Of a DNA stretch of 55,516 bases, positions 44,255 to 51,347 are shown in pieces. A program made the position numbers and the translations under genes. Source of the stretch: Methylomonas rivi (lineage in GTDB: Bacteria > Pseudomonadota > Gammaproteobacteria > Methylococcales > Methylomonadaceae). The DNA is taken from the NCBI RefSeq assembly GCF_024505165.1, contig NZ_JANIBK010000011.1:1-55516 (forward strand), in the 5' to 3' direction. Position 1 is the first letter of the stretch; each line of letters starts with the position of its first letter. Under the pieces are notes generated by a model. The model was not told the origin of the DNA. It saw only the letters and a program-made list of their open reading frames with translations, and searched no databases.

Positions 44255-45802
44255 TCAAACGCCCCGACTCTCGTCGACAAATTGCTCGGTGTCATCGTCC
44301 AGTTGCCGACTGGCGCGTCCCAGCGGTTGATGCACATAAAGCGATTGCGAAAGCGCCTTGGCGCTGGCGAATTGGGTATCGCGAACCGGCGGTTTCATTT
44401 GATATTCGACCGGCATTTGATGATCGGCCAGTTGCAACGCCGGGTTGAATACCTTGTCGAATTTCCATAAATTGCCGACGAAATTGGTTTGCCCGCGCAA
44501 CAGGTTGCCGCCGATGTTTTTCGACAGTTTCTTAATCGCCGACCAGCCCATGTGCTTGGTGAACATCACGCGCTGGGTCTCGATCAACTCGGCATAAAAT
44601 TCTTCAAGCGACATCCGGGTCGGCAACACCGCGTGCTGTATGTCGAACAAGCGGTAATCGCGGGTCGTCAGCTTACGCGATTCGGTCAGCCAGCTCTCGG
44701 TGCCGGGGTAGGGCGTATTGACGCTGATATTGACGATTTCCGGCACTTCCTTGCACCATTCCCGGACCACCCTGAAACGCTCATGGTCCCAGTCGGTGTC
44801 GGCGATGATATTGATGGCAACCATAATGTCCAGCGAGCGGGCAAATTCCAGGGCTTCGAAATTACGGCTCAAATCGATGCGTTTGCGGTATTTTTCCAGG
44901 CCGCCTTCATCGATGGATTCGATACCCAAAAACAGATAACTCATCCCCAGCTGTTTCCATAGCCTGAACACATCCTTGTTGCGCAACAGCACGTCGCCGC
45001 GGGTTTCCAGATAATATCTTTTACGGATGCCTTTTCTGATCAGCGCTTCGCCGATTTCAAAGCCCATTTTCTCCTGGATAAAGGCAACGTCGTCGACGAT
45101 AAAAACCCCGGGTTCACGAATACGCTGCATTTCTTCGACGACTTTATCGGGGCTCATCACCCGATAGCTGCGGCCGTAAAAAGTCCAGGCGCTACAGAAC
45201 GAACAATCCCAGGGGCAACCCCTGGAGAATTCGATAGACGCGCACGGGTCCAGCATGCCCAGAAAATACTTTTTGCGGTGTTTGATCAAATCGCGGGCCG
45301 GCGACAGATCGTCCAGATTGGGGATGAACGTCGGTTGTCCGCCGCTGCCATTCATCGTCACCACGCCCGGTATGGCATGCAGAGTGGCTCGGTCGTCTTT
45401 CAGGGCCCTCAGCAACAACGGTAGACCCGATTCGCCCTCGCCCTTCAGCACGGCATCGATTTTACCTTCGCCGTGTTCCAACAATTCCTCGGCGGTGAAC
45501 GAGGCACTATGACCGCCGATAAACACAAAGCTGTTCGGCAAGCGGTCTTTAGCCGCCTTGGCCAAATCGATCACCTCCGGCACATTGGCCAGATAATTCA
45601 ATGAAAACGCCACGATGTCGGGTTGCCAGTCGTTCAGCAGACGGTTCAAGTCTTGATGCGATTCCACCTGCAAGTCGATCAGTCTAACCTGACAACCGCA
45701 GCGGCGGGCGGTTTCGGCGATCATTTCCAAACCGAGCGGTTCGAGGCGTAAAAACACCTTGGTGTACATCAACGGACTGGGATGAACGGCAAGAAACTTC
45801 AT
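44255..45802 (-). CDS. hpnR: Hopanoid C-3 methylase HpnR (B12-binding radical SAM)
   Basis: This 515-residue radical SAM protein has an N-terminal cobalamin-binding domain (IVAFSLNYLANVPEVIDL, IGGHSASFTAEELL) and the 4Fe-4S motif CPWDCSFC (SRGCPWDCSFCSAW). The start MKFLAVHPSPLMYTKVFLRL matches my memory of HpnR, which methylates hopanoids at C-3 in methanotrophs. The ATG at 45800-45802 is chosen over an upstream frame. Its partner pathway gene shc lies 5.5 kb away. HpnP, the C-2 methylase, is the main alternative but has a different N-terminus. Confidence 0.82.
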   Translation of the reverse strand: MKFLAVHPSPLMYTKVFLRLEPLGLEMIAETARRCGCQVRLIDLQVESHQDLNRLLNDWQPDIVAFSLNYLANVPEVIDLAKAAKDRLPNSFVFIGGHSASFTAEELLEHGEGKIDAVLKGEGESGLPLLLRALKDDRATLHAIPGVVTMNGSGGQPTFIPNLDDLSPARDLIKHRKKYFLGMLDPCASIEFSRGCPWDCSFCSAWTFYGRSYRVMSPDKVVEEMQRIREPGVFIVDDVAFIQEKMGFEIGEALIRKGIRKRYYLETRGDVLLRNKDVFRLWKQLGMSYLFLGIESIDEGGLEKYRKRIDLSRNFEALEFARSLDIMVAINIIADTDWDHERFRVVREWCKEVPEIVNISVNTPYPGTESWLTESRKLTTRDYRLFDIQHAVLPTRMSLEEFYAELIETQRVMFTKHMGWSAIKKLSKNIGGNLLRGQTNFVGNLWKFDKVFNPALQLADHQMPVEYQMKPPVRDTQFASAKALSQSLYVHQPLGRASRQLDDDTEQFVDESRGV

Positions 45803-45975
45803 GGCCTTGATTCCTATAGTGACTAATGACTGTCCGTGGCGTTCCATGCTTGAGCATAACGGCCCTACGCAATCGTAGATTCGACTTCACTATAAGAAGC
45901 TAAGGCGCGGCGGTCAAACTTAATTCATTCAACGGATCGGTCCAAGCCGGCCCGGCAACAGCGATAGCGGGCTTA

Positions 45976-46018
45976 TGTTCGACAGCGTACAGACCCGGCC
46001 CGAGCTTGTAGTTAATAT
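45976..46018 (+). promoter_or_regulatory. Crp/Fnr-type site 4 and promoter of the BON/DUF1207 pair
   Basis: TGTTCGACAGCGTACA (45976-45991), followed by GAC, lies 21 bases before TAATAT (46013-46018). The predicted start is near 46025, 108 bases before the BON gene. The rest of the hpnR-BON gap (45803-46132) shows no gene. Confidence 0.7.
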
Positions 46019-46132
46019 CCATGGCAAGCATACAACACACTGTCCAATGCCTTTCCGCAAGCTTGATAGTTAACGGCAGCGTTTTCGGGCCAGTTTAGTC
46101 CACGGTTAATTACGCCATAACAGGAATATCCA

Positions 46133-46741
46133 ATGAAAATCACTCATCAACACAAACAAGCACTACTCATGTACCTGGGCTGCATGGCCATCGCGCTCAG
46201 CCTGCCGGCCTGCCAGCAAGAAGGTTCGGCGGAAAAGGCCGGGCAAAAAGTCGATAAGGCCGTTGAAAGCGTCGGTCAAAATATCGAGGACACGACAGTA
46301 AAAGCCGGCCGGAAGATGGACGCCGTCAAACAGTCCGTGACCGAACAATCCGAAAAGACCGGCGCCTATATCGATGAGTCGGTTACAGCCTCCGAGTCCT
46401 CGCTGGAAAAAGCCGGCAAACAAATCGATCAGGCGATCAATAAAGCGGGAAATCAAATCGATAGCGTCAAGGAAGCGGTTGTCGATACCGGCGTGGCAAC
46501 CGGCGAATATTTTGACGACTCGGCGATTACCGCCAATATCAAGGCCAGCATGATAAAAGACGAATTTTTGCAGGCCTCGCAAATTGAAGTCACTACCGTG
46601 AATGGCGTGGTGACCTTGAGCGGCGCTGTCGATTCCGAGCAACTGGTTGCGCGCGCCATCGGCTTGGCGAATAGTCAGGAGCATGTAAAGTCGGTGCAAA
46701 ACCAGCTGATGATCAAAGCCGGCGTGCCGAGTCAGCAATGA
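46133..46741 (+). CDS. BON-domain lipoprotein with amphipathic repeats
   Basis: This 202-residue protein has a lipobox (SLPACQQEG) and a central region (about 35-125) of repeating amphipathic helices with the pattern KAGQKVDKAVESVGQNIEDT and KAGKQIDQAINKAG. A C-terminal BON domain follows (DDSAITANIKASMIKDEF, GVVTLSGAVDSEQ). The helical repeats resemble apolipoprotein- or late-embryogenesis-type stress helices. The stop overlaps the next ATG by four bases. Confidence 0.9.
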   Translation: MKITHQHKQALLMYLGCMAIALSLPACQQEGSAEKAGQKVDKAVESVGQNIEDTTVKAGRKMDAVKQSVTEQSEKTGAYIDESVTASESSLEKAGKQIDQAINKAGNQIDSVKEAVVDTGVATGEYFDDSAITANIKASMIKDEFLQASQIEVTTVNGVVTLSGAVDSEQLVARAIGLANSQEHVKSVQNQLMIKAGVPSQQ

Positions 46742-47862
46742 TGACTTATCGTTTCCGGCTAGGGTTAGCCGCCTTATTTCTGGCGCCTGTGACGTGCGTT
46801 TGGGCCGCGGCCGCTAACGACGCTTACATCGCCGGCTATGCCGCCGCAATGTTAAAGCATGATTTAAAACTGGATATGCCGACATTGACGGTAAAAGACG
46901 GCGTGATTACCTTGCCGGCGGCCGATTTGGCCGATCGCGAACGCGCGGAAGCCGTCGGAATCCTGTCGACCATCCCCGGCGTTGCGGCGGTCAAGGTCGC
47001 CGAAATCACCAGCGAACAGGCGACGGAAGCCGCCGCCATTACCGGTACCGAGGCGGTCGCGACAGCGGATTCGCTGATACTGCCGACCGGCTTGCTGCCG
47101 TCCGGGCATTTATTCAAACCCCTGTTGGCCGATCCGCGTTGGGCCCATTTTTCGGCGGCCTACCGCAATTACCAGAGTAACAATTTCGACGGCCGCGATA
47201 TCGCGTCGGTGAGTTTCGGCGAAACCATACCGTTTTACCGCGCCAACTACGGGCATTCCTCGGCGCAATGGGAAACCGGCATTCAGGCCGGCGTGTTTAG
47301 CGATTTCAATCTGGGTGCCTCATCGTCCGATCTGGTCAATACCGATTTCATCGCATCCCTGTATTCCAGCGTGCGGGCCGGGCAGTTTTCCGCCTTCGGC
47401 AGGTTGTTCCATCAGAGTTCGCATCTGGGCGACGAATTTCTACTGCGCAAGGTCAACACCAAGTTCGAGCGGGTGAACCTCAGTTATGAAGGCGCGGATC
47501 TGAAATTGTCCTATGAGTTGCCCTATGGGGTCAGAATATACGGCGGCGGCGCCGGTTTGTTTCACACCGAACCGTCGGCACTGAAAACATGGTCGGCCCA
47601 ATACGGTATCGAGTTTAGGAGCCCCTGGCGTTTCGAGCTTGCCAACATGCGGCCCATCATTGCCGCCGACATCAAAAATTACGAGGAAAACGATTGGAGT
47701 ACCGATATTTCGGCCAGAGCCGGGGTCGAGTTCGACAATTTACAAGTCATGGGCCGCAAACTGCAGGTCATGGTCGAATACTTCAACGGCTTTACGCCCA
47801 GCGGCCAGTTCTATAAGGACAAAGTGGAATACGTCGGCTTGGGAGCGCATTATCACTTTTAA
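46738..47862 (+). CDS. BON-like plus DUF1207 outer membrane protein
   Basis: This 374-residue protein is translationally coupled to the BON lipoprotein (ATGA). It has a signal peptide (LGLAALFLAPVTCVWAAA) and a BON-like segment (about 25-95: LPAADLADRERAEAVGILST, IPGVAAVKVAEI). Residues 110-374 form a beta barrel of the DUF1207 type (PLLADPRWAHFSAAYRNY, VSFGETIPFYRANY, ending in a Phe after YVGLGAHYHF). The C-terminal Phe fits recognition by the BAM complex. The joint BON-barrel architecture suggests a partner of the upstream lipoprotein. Confidence 0.85.
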   Translation: MMTYRFRLGLAALFLAPVTCVWAAAANDAYIAGYAAAMLKHDLKLDMPTLTVKDGVITLPAADLADRERAEAVGILSTIPGVAAVKVAEITSEQATEAAAITGTEAVATADSLILPTGLLPSGHLFKPLLADPRWAHFSAAYRNYQSNNFDGRDIASVSFGETIPFYRANYGHSSAQWETGIQAGVFSDFNLGASSSDLVNTDFIASLYSSVRAGQFSAFGRLFHQSSHLGDEFLLRKVNTKFERVNLSYEGADLKLSYELPYGVRIYGGGAGLFHTEPSALKTWSAQYGIEFRSPWRFELANMRPIIAADIKNYEENDWSTDISARAGVEFDNLQVMGRKLQVMVEYFNGFTPSGQFYKDKVEYVGLGAHYHF

Positions 47863-48008
47863 GCGCTCCCTGCAGCCTTGTTGGCTTGATTGAGTTCGAT
47901 CTGTTTTTCATGGACTTCTTCTTGTGTTTCGCTGAGTTCTTGCTGTTTCTCGGGAAGGTCTTTTTGATTCTCTTTTACGCCGTCCGCGTAGACGGGATTT
48001 TTAGGGCT
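47859..48008 (-). pseudogene. Possible remnant encoding a coiled-coil tail
   Basis: The minus strand here reads KENQKDLPEKQQELSETQEE and VHEKQIELNQANKAAG, a strongly charged coiled coil that is unlikely by chance. No convincing start or ribosome-binding site is seen upstream; the frame runs into sequence of different character. It converges on the DUF1207 gene, overlapping its stop by four bases. It could be a truncated gene or a small protein with an unusual start. Confidence 0.35.
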
Positions 48009-48105
48009 ACAGTTCGGATTACGGTTTGGCGCCGCCGAACACGGGTTCCGATTGGAGAGAATCCATGGAGCCAAAGATAAATTCTTCACGATGAGGTAAG
48101 TATTC

Positions 48106-48474
48106 ATGAACACGCCAATCACTAACGCAAAAACCGCCGAGGATTTTGCCGCGCTTAAAAAACTCACCGCTACGGTGTATCTGTGTCAGATATTGACCTT
48201 TGCCTTGGCGGGGGCACCTCTATTAGTCGGTGTGGCCATTAATTTCTTCTATCGCAACAATGTGAAAGATACTTGGCTGGAATCGCATTTTAACTGGCAG
48301 ATCAAAACCGTTTGGGTCACCTTGGCGGGGTTTGCCTTGTCGGGGCTGGTATTGATGGTGGACATTCAAATCAGTCTGATCATTTTGATTCCGACCCTGC
48401 TGTTGCTGATTTATAGAATTGTCATTGGCTGGACGGCCTTGAGCGCCGAAAAACCTCTTACCGAGCTGACTTGA
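48106..48474 (+). CDS. DUF4870-like membrane protein
   Basis: This 122-residue protein has three or four hydrophobic segments (about 24-50, 67-85 and 88-110) and the pattern FFYRNNVKDTWLESHFNWQI typical of DUF4870-type proteins, in which a soluble-facing loop ends in HxxWQ. Function is unknown. It is preceded by the possible coiled-coil remnant on the opposite strand and converges with the first Crp/Fnr gene. Confidence 0.75.
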   Translation: MNTPITNAKTAEDFAALKKLTATVYLCQILTFALAGAPLLVGVAINFFYRNNVKDTWLESHFNWQIKTVWVTLAGFALSGLVLMVDIQISLIILIPTLLLLIYRIVIGWTALSAEKPLTELT

Positions 48475-48554
48475 TGGCTTGCCGCTCCTTGTTCTCCGCT
48501 GCCAAGGCTATCGGTTCGGCATGCGCCTAACAAACCGCCCGGCGCCAAGGTAAC

Positions 48555-48597
48555 TCCTGCCGGCAACAATCCTGAGAAGGCAGGGATGTTATTTTTT
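48555..48597 (+). terminator. Possible terminator of the DUF4870-like gene
   Basis: TCCTGCC (48555-48561) and GGCAGGGA (48579-48586) can pair around a 17-base loop and are followed by ATTTTTTG ending at 48598. The hairpin lies 81 bases after the stop codon and 17 bases before the end of the convergent regulator gene. Confidence 0.45.
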
Positions 48598-48613
48598 GAC
48601 AAAATTTTAATCT

Positions 48614-49348
48614 TTAATCCATCCGGCTCGCCGCCGTCCCGCATCCCAAGATGCGATCGTAAGTTTCTTGCTCGGTTCGATAGCATTCGCACGCGGCAGC
48701 CTCCAGGCCAGCGCGATCCAGAATCGTGATGTCGCCGCGCCGGTAACTGATCAATTTTTGCTGTTGTAGCGACAGCGCCGCTTTAGTGATGCCGACTCGG
48801 CGTACGCCCAATATATACGCCAGGAAGATGTGGGTGACATGAAAGGTATCGGCGTGGGCGCGGTCGTGCGTCATCAGCAGCCAGCGCGCCAAGCGCGCCT
48901 CCACCAGATGAAAGCGGTTGCAGGCCGCCGTTTGCGCCAACTGGCTCATCGATACGTAAAGATAGCGTTTTAGTTCCGATTGCAATGCCTGGCTCCGCGC
49001 CAGTTCATCCAAAAACAGCGGCGCCGCTATCCGTAAAGCGGTGCCGGCTCCCTGCACCAGCGCTTGAAACGGCGCGGTATCGATGTCCAGCATCAGGGTA
49101 ATACCCAGCAAGCCCTCGTTGCCTATCAAGCCCACTTCCAAACCGTTATTCCGATTCACCGGCGTGACCAGGGAAATAAAACTACTGGTGGGGAAATAGA
49201 CGTGCTGTATTCGGTCGCCGGCGCAATAGAGTATCTCGGCAAACACCAACTCAACCGGTTCGCAATGTGTAAGCACATTGCCGCGATCCTTGGCGGGAAG
49301 CGTTGTCAGGAGCCGGTTGGCGGCATGGATGGTTTGGATAGACGGCAC
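48614..49348 (-). CDS. Crp/Fnr-family transcriptional regulator, paralogue 1
   Basis: This 244-residue protein has a cyclic-nucleotide-binding-like barrel (about 15-140) and a C-terminal helix-turn-helix with recognition helix LAYILGVRRVGITKAALSL. The Arg that contacts G in CRP is kept; the CRP Glu is Val and the second Arg is Lys. There is no FNR-type Cys cluster and no clear cAMP phosphate-binding cassette (the loop reads VGLIGNEGLLG), so the ligand is unknown. It starts at GTG after GGAGGGC. A Crp/Fnr-type site lies upstream in its own direction, so autoregulation is inferred. Confidence 0.92.
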   Translation of the reverse strand: MPSIQTIHAANRLLTTLPAKDRGNVLTHCEPVELVFAEILYCAGDRIQHVYFPTSSFISLVTPVNRNNGLEVGLIGNEGLLGITLMLDIDTAPFQALVQGAGTALRIAAPLFLDELARSQALQSELKRYLYVSMSQLAQTAACNRFHLVEARLARWLLMTHDRAHADTFHVTHIFLAYILGVRRVGITKAALSLQQQKLISYRRGDITILDRAGLEAAACECYRTEQETYDRILGCGTAASRMD

Positions 49349-49438
49349 GCTTGCCCTCCGGCGATGTCGTAAGAAGCCCGGCCGACGGTAACGGCGCTGC
49401 CGGGGCGGCCGGACAAGACAACTCCTCCGGGCTCGGGA

Positions 49439-49481
49439 AGACTACCGAAGTGGGATTTCGTTGTCTGTATGTTGGCGCACG
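49439..49481 (-). promoter_or_regulatory. Crp/Fnr-type site 5, upstream of Crp/Fnr paralogue 1
   Basis: On the minus strand CGTGCGCCAACATACA (49481 to 49466), followed by GAC, lies 21 bases before TAGTCT (49444-49439). The predicted start is near 49432, 84 bases before the regulator start codon. This implies that the gene belongs to the regulon it may control. Confidence 0.65.
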
Positions 49482-49528
49482 TAGGCAGGCAGCGGCCGAC
49501 GTTGAAATTTAGGTTCGAACCGGCGATA

Positions 49529-49572
49529 TGTGCTTTAGCGTACAGACTATGGCGGAGCGATACCGCTAAAGT
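49529..49572 (+). promoter_or_regulatory. Crp/Fnr-type site 6 and promoter of the SmbP-like gene
   Basis: TGTGCTTTAGCGTACA (49529-49544), followed by GAC, lies 22 bases before TAAAGT (49567-49572). The predicted start is near 49578, 160 bases before the gene. With site 5 it forms a divergent pair 48 bases apart, inside a 389-base gap (49349-49737) with no gene. Confidence 0.68.
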
Positions 49573-49737
49573 GTTATTGCCCGGCAGAAAGATTGGGAAC
49601 TCGCGCCATGCATATCCATGCGGCAGGCCTCGGGTTAATCGCGATGCTGTCATGGCAAGAGACAATCTCTTGAGAGCTTAAAACTGTCAAAAGTTGTCGC
49701 TTTGTATCTCCAATACACTGTGTAAATAGGTAAGATT

Positions 49738-50076
49738 ATGAAAATTAAATACTTTTTGGCGGCATTGCTTCTGTCTTGCGTTTCGCTTAGCGCGCATGCC
49801 GCAGGTAGCCCGATGAATGAAAGCTTTACAAACCTGATTGCCTTATCCAAAAACGCCATTGAGATAGGTAAAAAAGGCGATACCCAAGGTTTTATCGACA
49901 GTGCCACTGTTGCCTGGGAAGCATTAAAGGAACAAAACGAGAAAGGAAGCTCCATTCGCCTGCAAAGGGCTAATTCCAAACTCAAGGCAGCGATAAAAGC
50001 GGCAAAAGCCGGCAATTTGCAAGCAGGCATCGTCGAGGTTGAGCAAGGCATCGCGGACATGCAGGTCGATAAATAA
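49738..50076 (+). CDS. SmbP-like small periplasmic helical protein
   Basis: This 112-residue protein has a signal peptide (FLAALLLSCVSLSAHAAG) and a helical body: IALSKNAIEIGKKGDTQG, SATVAWEALKEQ and ANSKLKAAIKAAKAGNLQAG. Its layout resembles SmbP, but the metal-binding His are missing, so metal binding is doubtful. It may be a stress-induced periplasmic protein of another purpose. It is under site 6 and ends in a nested terminator. Confidence 0.7.
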   Translation: MKIKYFLAALLLSCVSLSAHAAGSPMNESFTNLIALSKNAIEIGKKGDTQGFIDSATVAWEALKEQNEKGSSIRLQRANSKLKAAIKAAKAGNLQAGIVEVEQGIADMQVDK

Positions 50077-50096
50077 GATTCAAGCTTGGGGAATGC

Positions 50097-50137
50097 TAGC
50101 CGATCGTTAACGGAAATCCGTTTTTTTCGATCGGCTA
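50097..50137. terminator. Nested terminator after the SmbP-like gene
   Basis: An inner stem AACGGA/TCCGTT (50109-50114 and 50117-50122) with an AA loop leads into a T-run (50121-50127). It is enclosed by perfect 10-base outer arms TAGCCGATCG (50097-50106) and CGATCGGCTA (50128-50137). The outer arms straddle the T-run and make the structure symmetrical, so it may terminate both the SmbP-like gene and the convergent regulator. Confidence 0.75.
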
Positions 50138-50181
50138 AATCCCCCCCTGATTTTCCGCCGTTGGAAGAATGGCGTGCGCTT

Positions 50182-50910
50182 CTAACCTAGCGGCATCGGG
50201 GGGGGGGGGGGGAAGAGTCGGTCCGATTCGGCTTTGACGACGTGGTAGCACTCGCAAACCCGGGTCTCCAGGCCGGGCCGGTCTAATACCGTAATGTGGC
50301 CGCGGCTGTACTGAATCAATCCTGCCTGCTGCAGTTTGCCGGCGGCCTCGGTGACGCCTTCCCGGCGCACGCCCAGCATATTGGCGATCAACTCTTGGGT
50401 CATGTTCAATTCGTTGCTTGGCAACCGATCCAGGCTTAACAGTAGCCAGCGGCACAATTGCTGGTCCACCGTATGATGCCGGTTGCAGACTGCGGTCTGC
50501 GCCATTTGGGTAATCAGCGATTGCGTGTAACGCAGTAGCAGGTGCAGCATGGCGCCGAATTGGTTGAATTCCCGCATCAGTTGATGGGCCCGCAGGCGGT
50601 AGGCGCGGCCCGAGCTTTGCACTACGGCCCGATTGGGCATGCTGCCGCCGCCCATGAACAATGCCACGCCGACCATGCCGTCGTTGCCGATAACGGCAAT
50701 TTCCGCCGACGAGCCGTTTTCCATGACATACAGCAGCGACACAATGCAGGTGATGGGGAAATAGACGTAGCGCAATTCGCCGCCGGGTTCGTAAATGACC
50801 TCGCCTAGCGGCATTTCAATAGGCTCAAGATGCGGTCGCAACCGCTGGTATTCCTCGCCGGGTAGAGTGTTCAATAACTGGTTCAGAGCAGAATTGTCGA
50901 GATCGGTCAT
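50182..50910 (-). CDS. Crp/Fnr-family transcriptional regulator, paralogue 2
   Basis: This 242-residue paralogue has the same layout as the regulator at 48614-49348: a cyclic-nucleotide-binding-like barrel with IAVIGNDGMVG, and an HTH with recognition helix IANMLGVRREGVTEAAGKL. Both the CRP-like Arg and Glu are kept. A strong AGGATA ribosome-binding sequence precedes the ATG. It ends in PPPPPMPLG, encoded by a poly-C tract (50198-50212). A minus-oriented Crp/Fnr-type site lies upstream. The ligand is unknown. Confidence 0.92.
   Translation of the reverse strand: MTDLDNSALNQLLNTLPGEEYQRLRPHLEPIEMPLGEVIYEPGGELRYVYFPITCIVSLLYVMENGSSAEIAVIGNDGMVGVALFMGGGSMPNRAVVQSSGRAYRLRAHQLMREFNQFGAMLHLLLRYTQSLITQMAQTAVCNRHHTVDQQLCRWLLLSLDRLPSNELNMTQELIANMLGVRREGVTEAAGKLQQAGLIQYSRGHITVLDRPGLETRVCECYHVVKAESDRLFPPPPPMPLG
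50198..50212 (-). repeat. 15-base poly-C tract at the end of a regulator gene
   Basis: Fifteen G on the plus strand (C on the coding strand) encode the Pro run of Crp/Fnr paralogue 2. In the present phase the protein ends MPLG. One alternative phase would replace that end by a tail of about 20 residues, running to a stop at 50135; the other ends after a few residues. Homopolymers of this length are prone to slippage. A sequencing error in the run length is possible. Confidence 0.9.
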
Positions 50911-50979
50911 CAGCTATCCTCGATAGAAATGGGGGGAAATCGGATTGGCTCATTGGCGCAAGGCTAGTGTAACTCTCCA

Positions 50980-51022
50980 ATGTTACGGGGTTGAGAGATT
51001 CCGCTCTGTTCGCTACAGCACG
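50980..51022 (-). promoter_or_regulatory. Crp/Fnr-type site 7, upstream of Crp/Fnr paralogue 2
   Basis: On the minus strand CGTGCTGTAGCGAACA (51022 to 51007), followed by GAG, lies 21 bases before TAACAT (50985-50980). The predicted start is near 50973, 63 bases before the regulator ATG. Autoregulation or cross-regulation by paralogue 1 is inferred. Confidence 0.65.
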
Positions 51023-51096
51023 GATCATTTTGCCGGTTTTATGATAAGCCAGTCCGCTAAGTTATCCGCGGGCTTTGCGCGCGGGAATCGGCGCTA

Positions 51097-51139
51097 TGTG
51101 CGGCAGCGTACAGACCGTGCATGAACAGCCGCTTAGACT
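51097..51139 (+). promoter_or_regulatory. Crp/Fnr-type site 8 and promoter of a putative small RNA
   Basis: TGTGCGGCAGCGTACA (51097-51112), followed by GAC, lies 21 bases before TAGACT (51134-51139). The predicted start is near 51146, exactly where a strong hairpin begins. With site 7 it forms a divergent pair. Confidence 0.72.
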
Positions 51140-51145
51140 GACCGT

Positions 51146-51277
51146 CGGCGCTTCAAGCCGTGTCGGGGCAATACTAAACTGTGTCTAAATCGGCTTGAAA
51201 CGCCAAGATAATATACTTATGGGCCATGGGTGCCCCCTTCGCCGCGGCAATGTGCTCAACGTTGCGGCGTTTTTTTT
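51146..51277 (+). ncRNA. Putative Crp/Fnr-regulated small RNA
   Basis: About 130 bases from the predicted start of site 8 contain no ORF. A 5' hairpin pairs GGCGCTTCAAGCCG (51147-51160) with CGGCTTGAAACGCC (51191-51204), 13 of 14 positions. A terminator follows: CGCCGC (51240-51245) with GCGGCG (51264-51269) and eight T (51270-51277). In addition GGCCATGGG (51222-51230) can pair with CCCATGGCC (51284-51292), enclosing the terminator. It is either a free small RNA or an attenuated leader of shc, whose ATG is 71 bases further on. I do not recognise a known RNA family. Confidence 0.6.
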
Positions 51278-51347
51278 GAACGGCCCATGGCCTGACGGAC
51301 GCCGAACAAGTCCCAACCAGACCAGTGAAATCGGATAAACCTTAACC

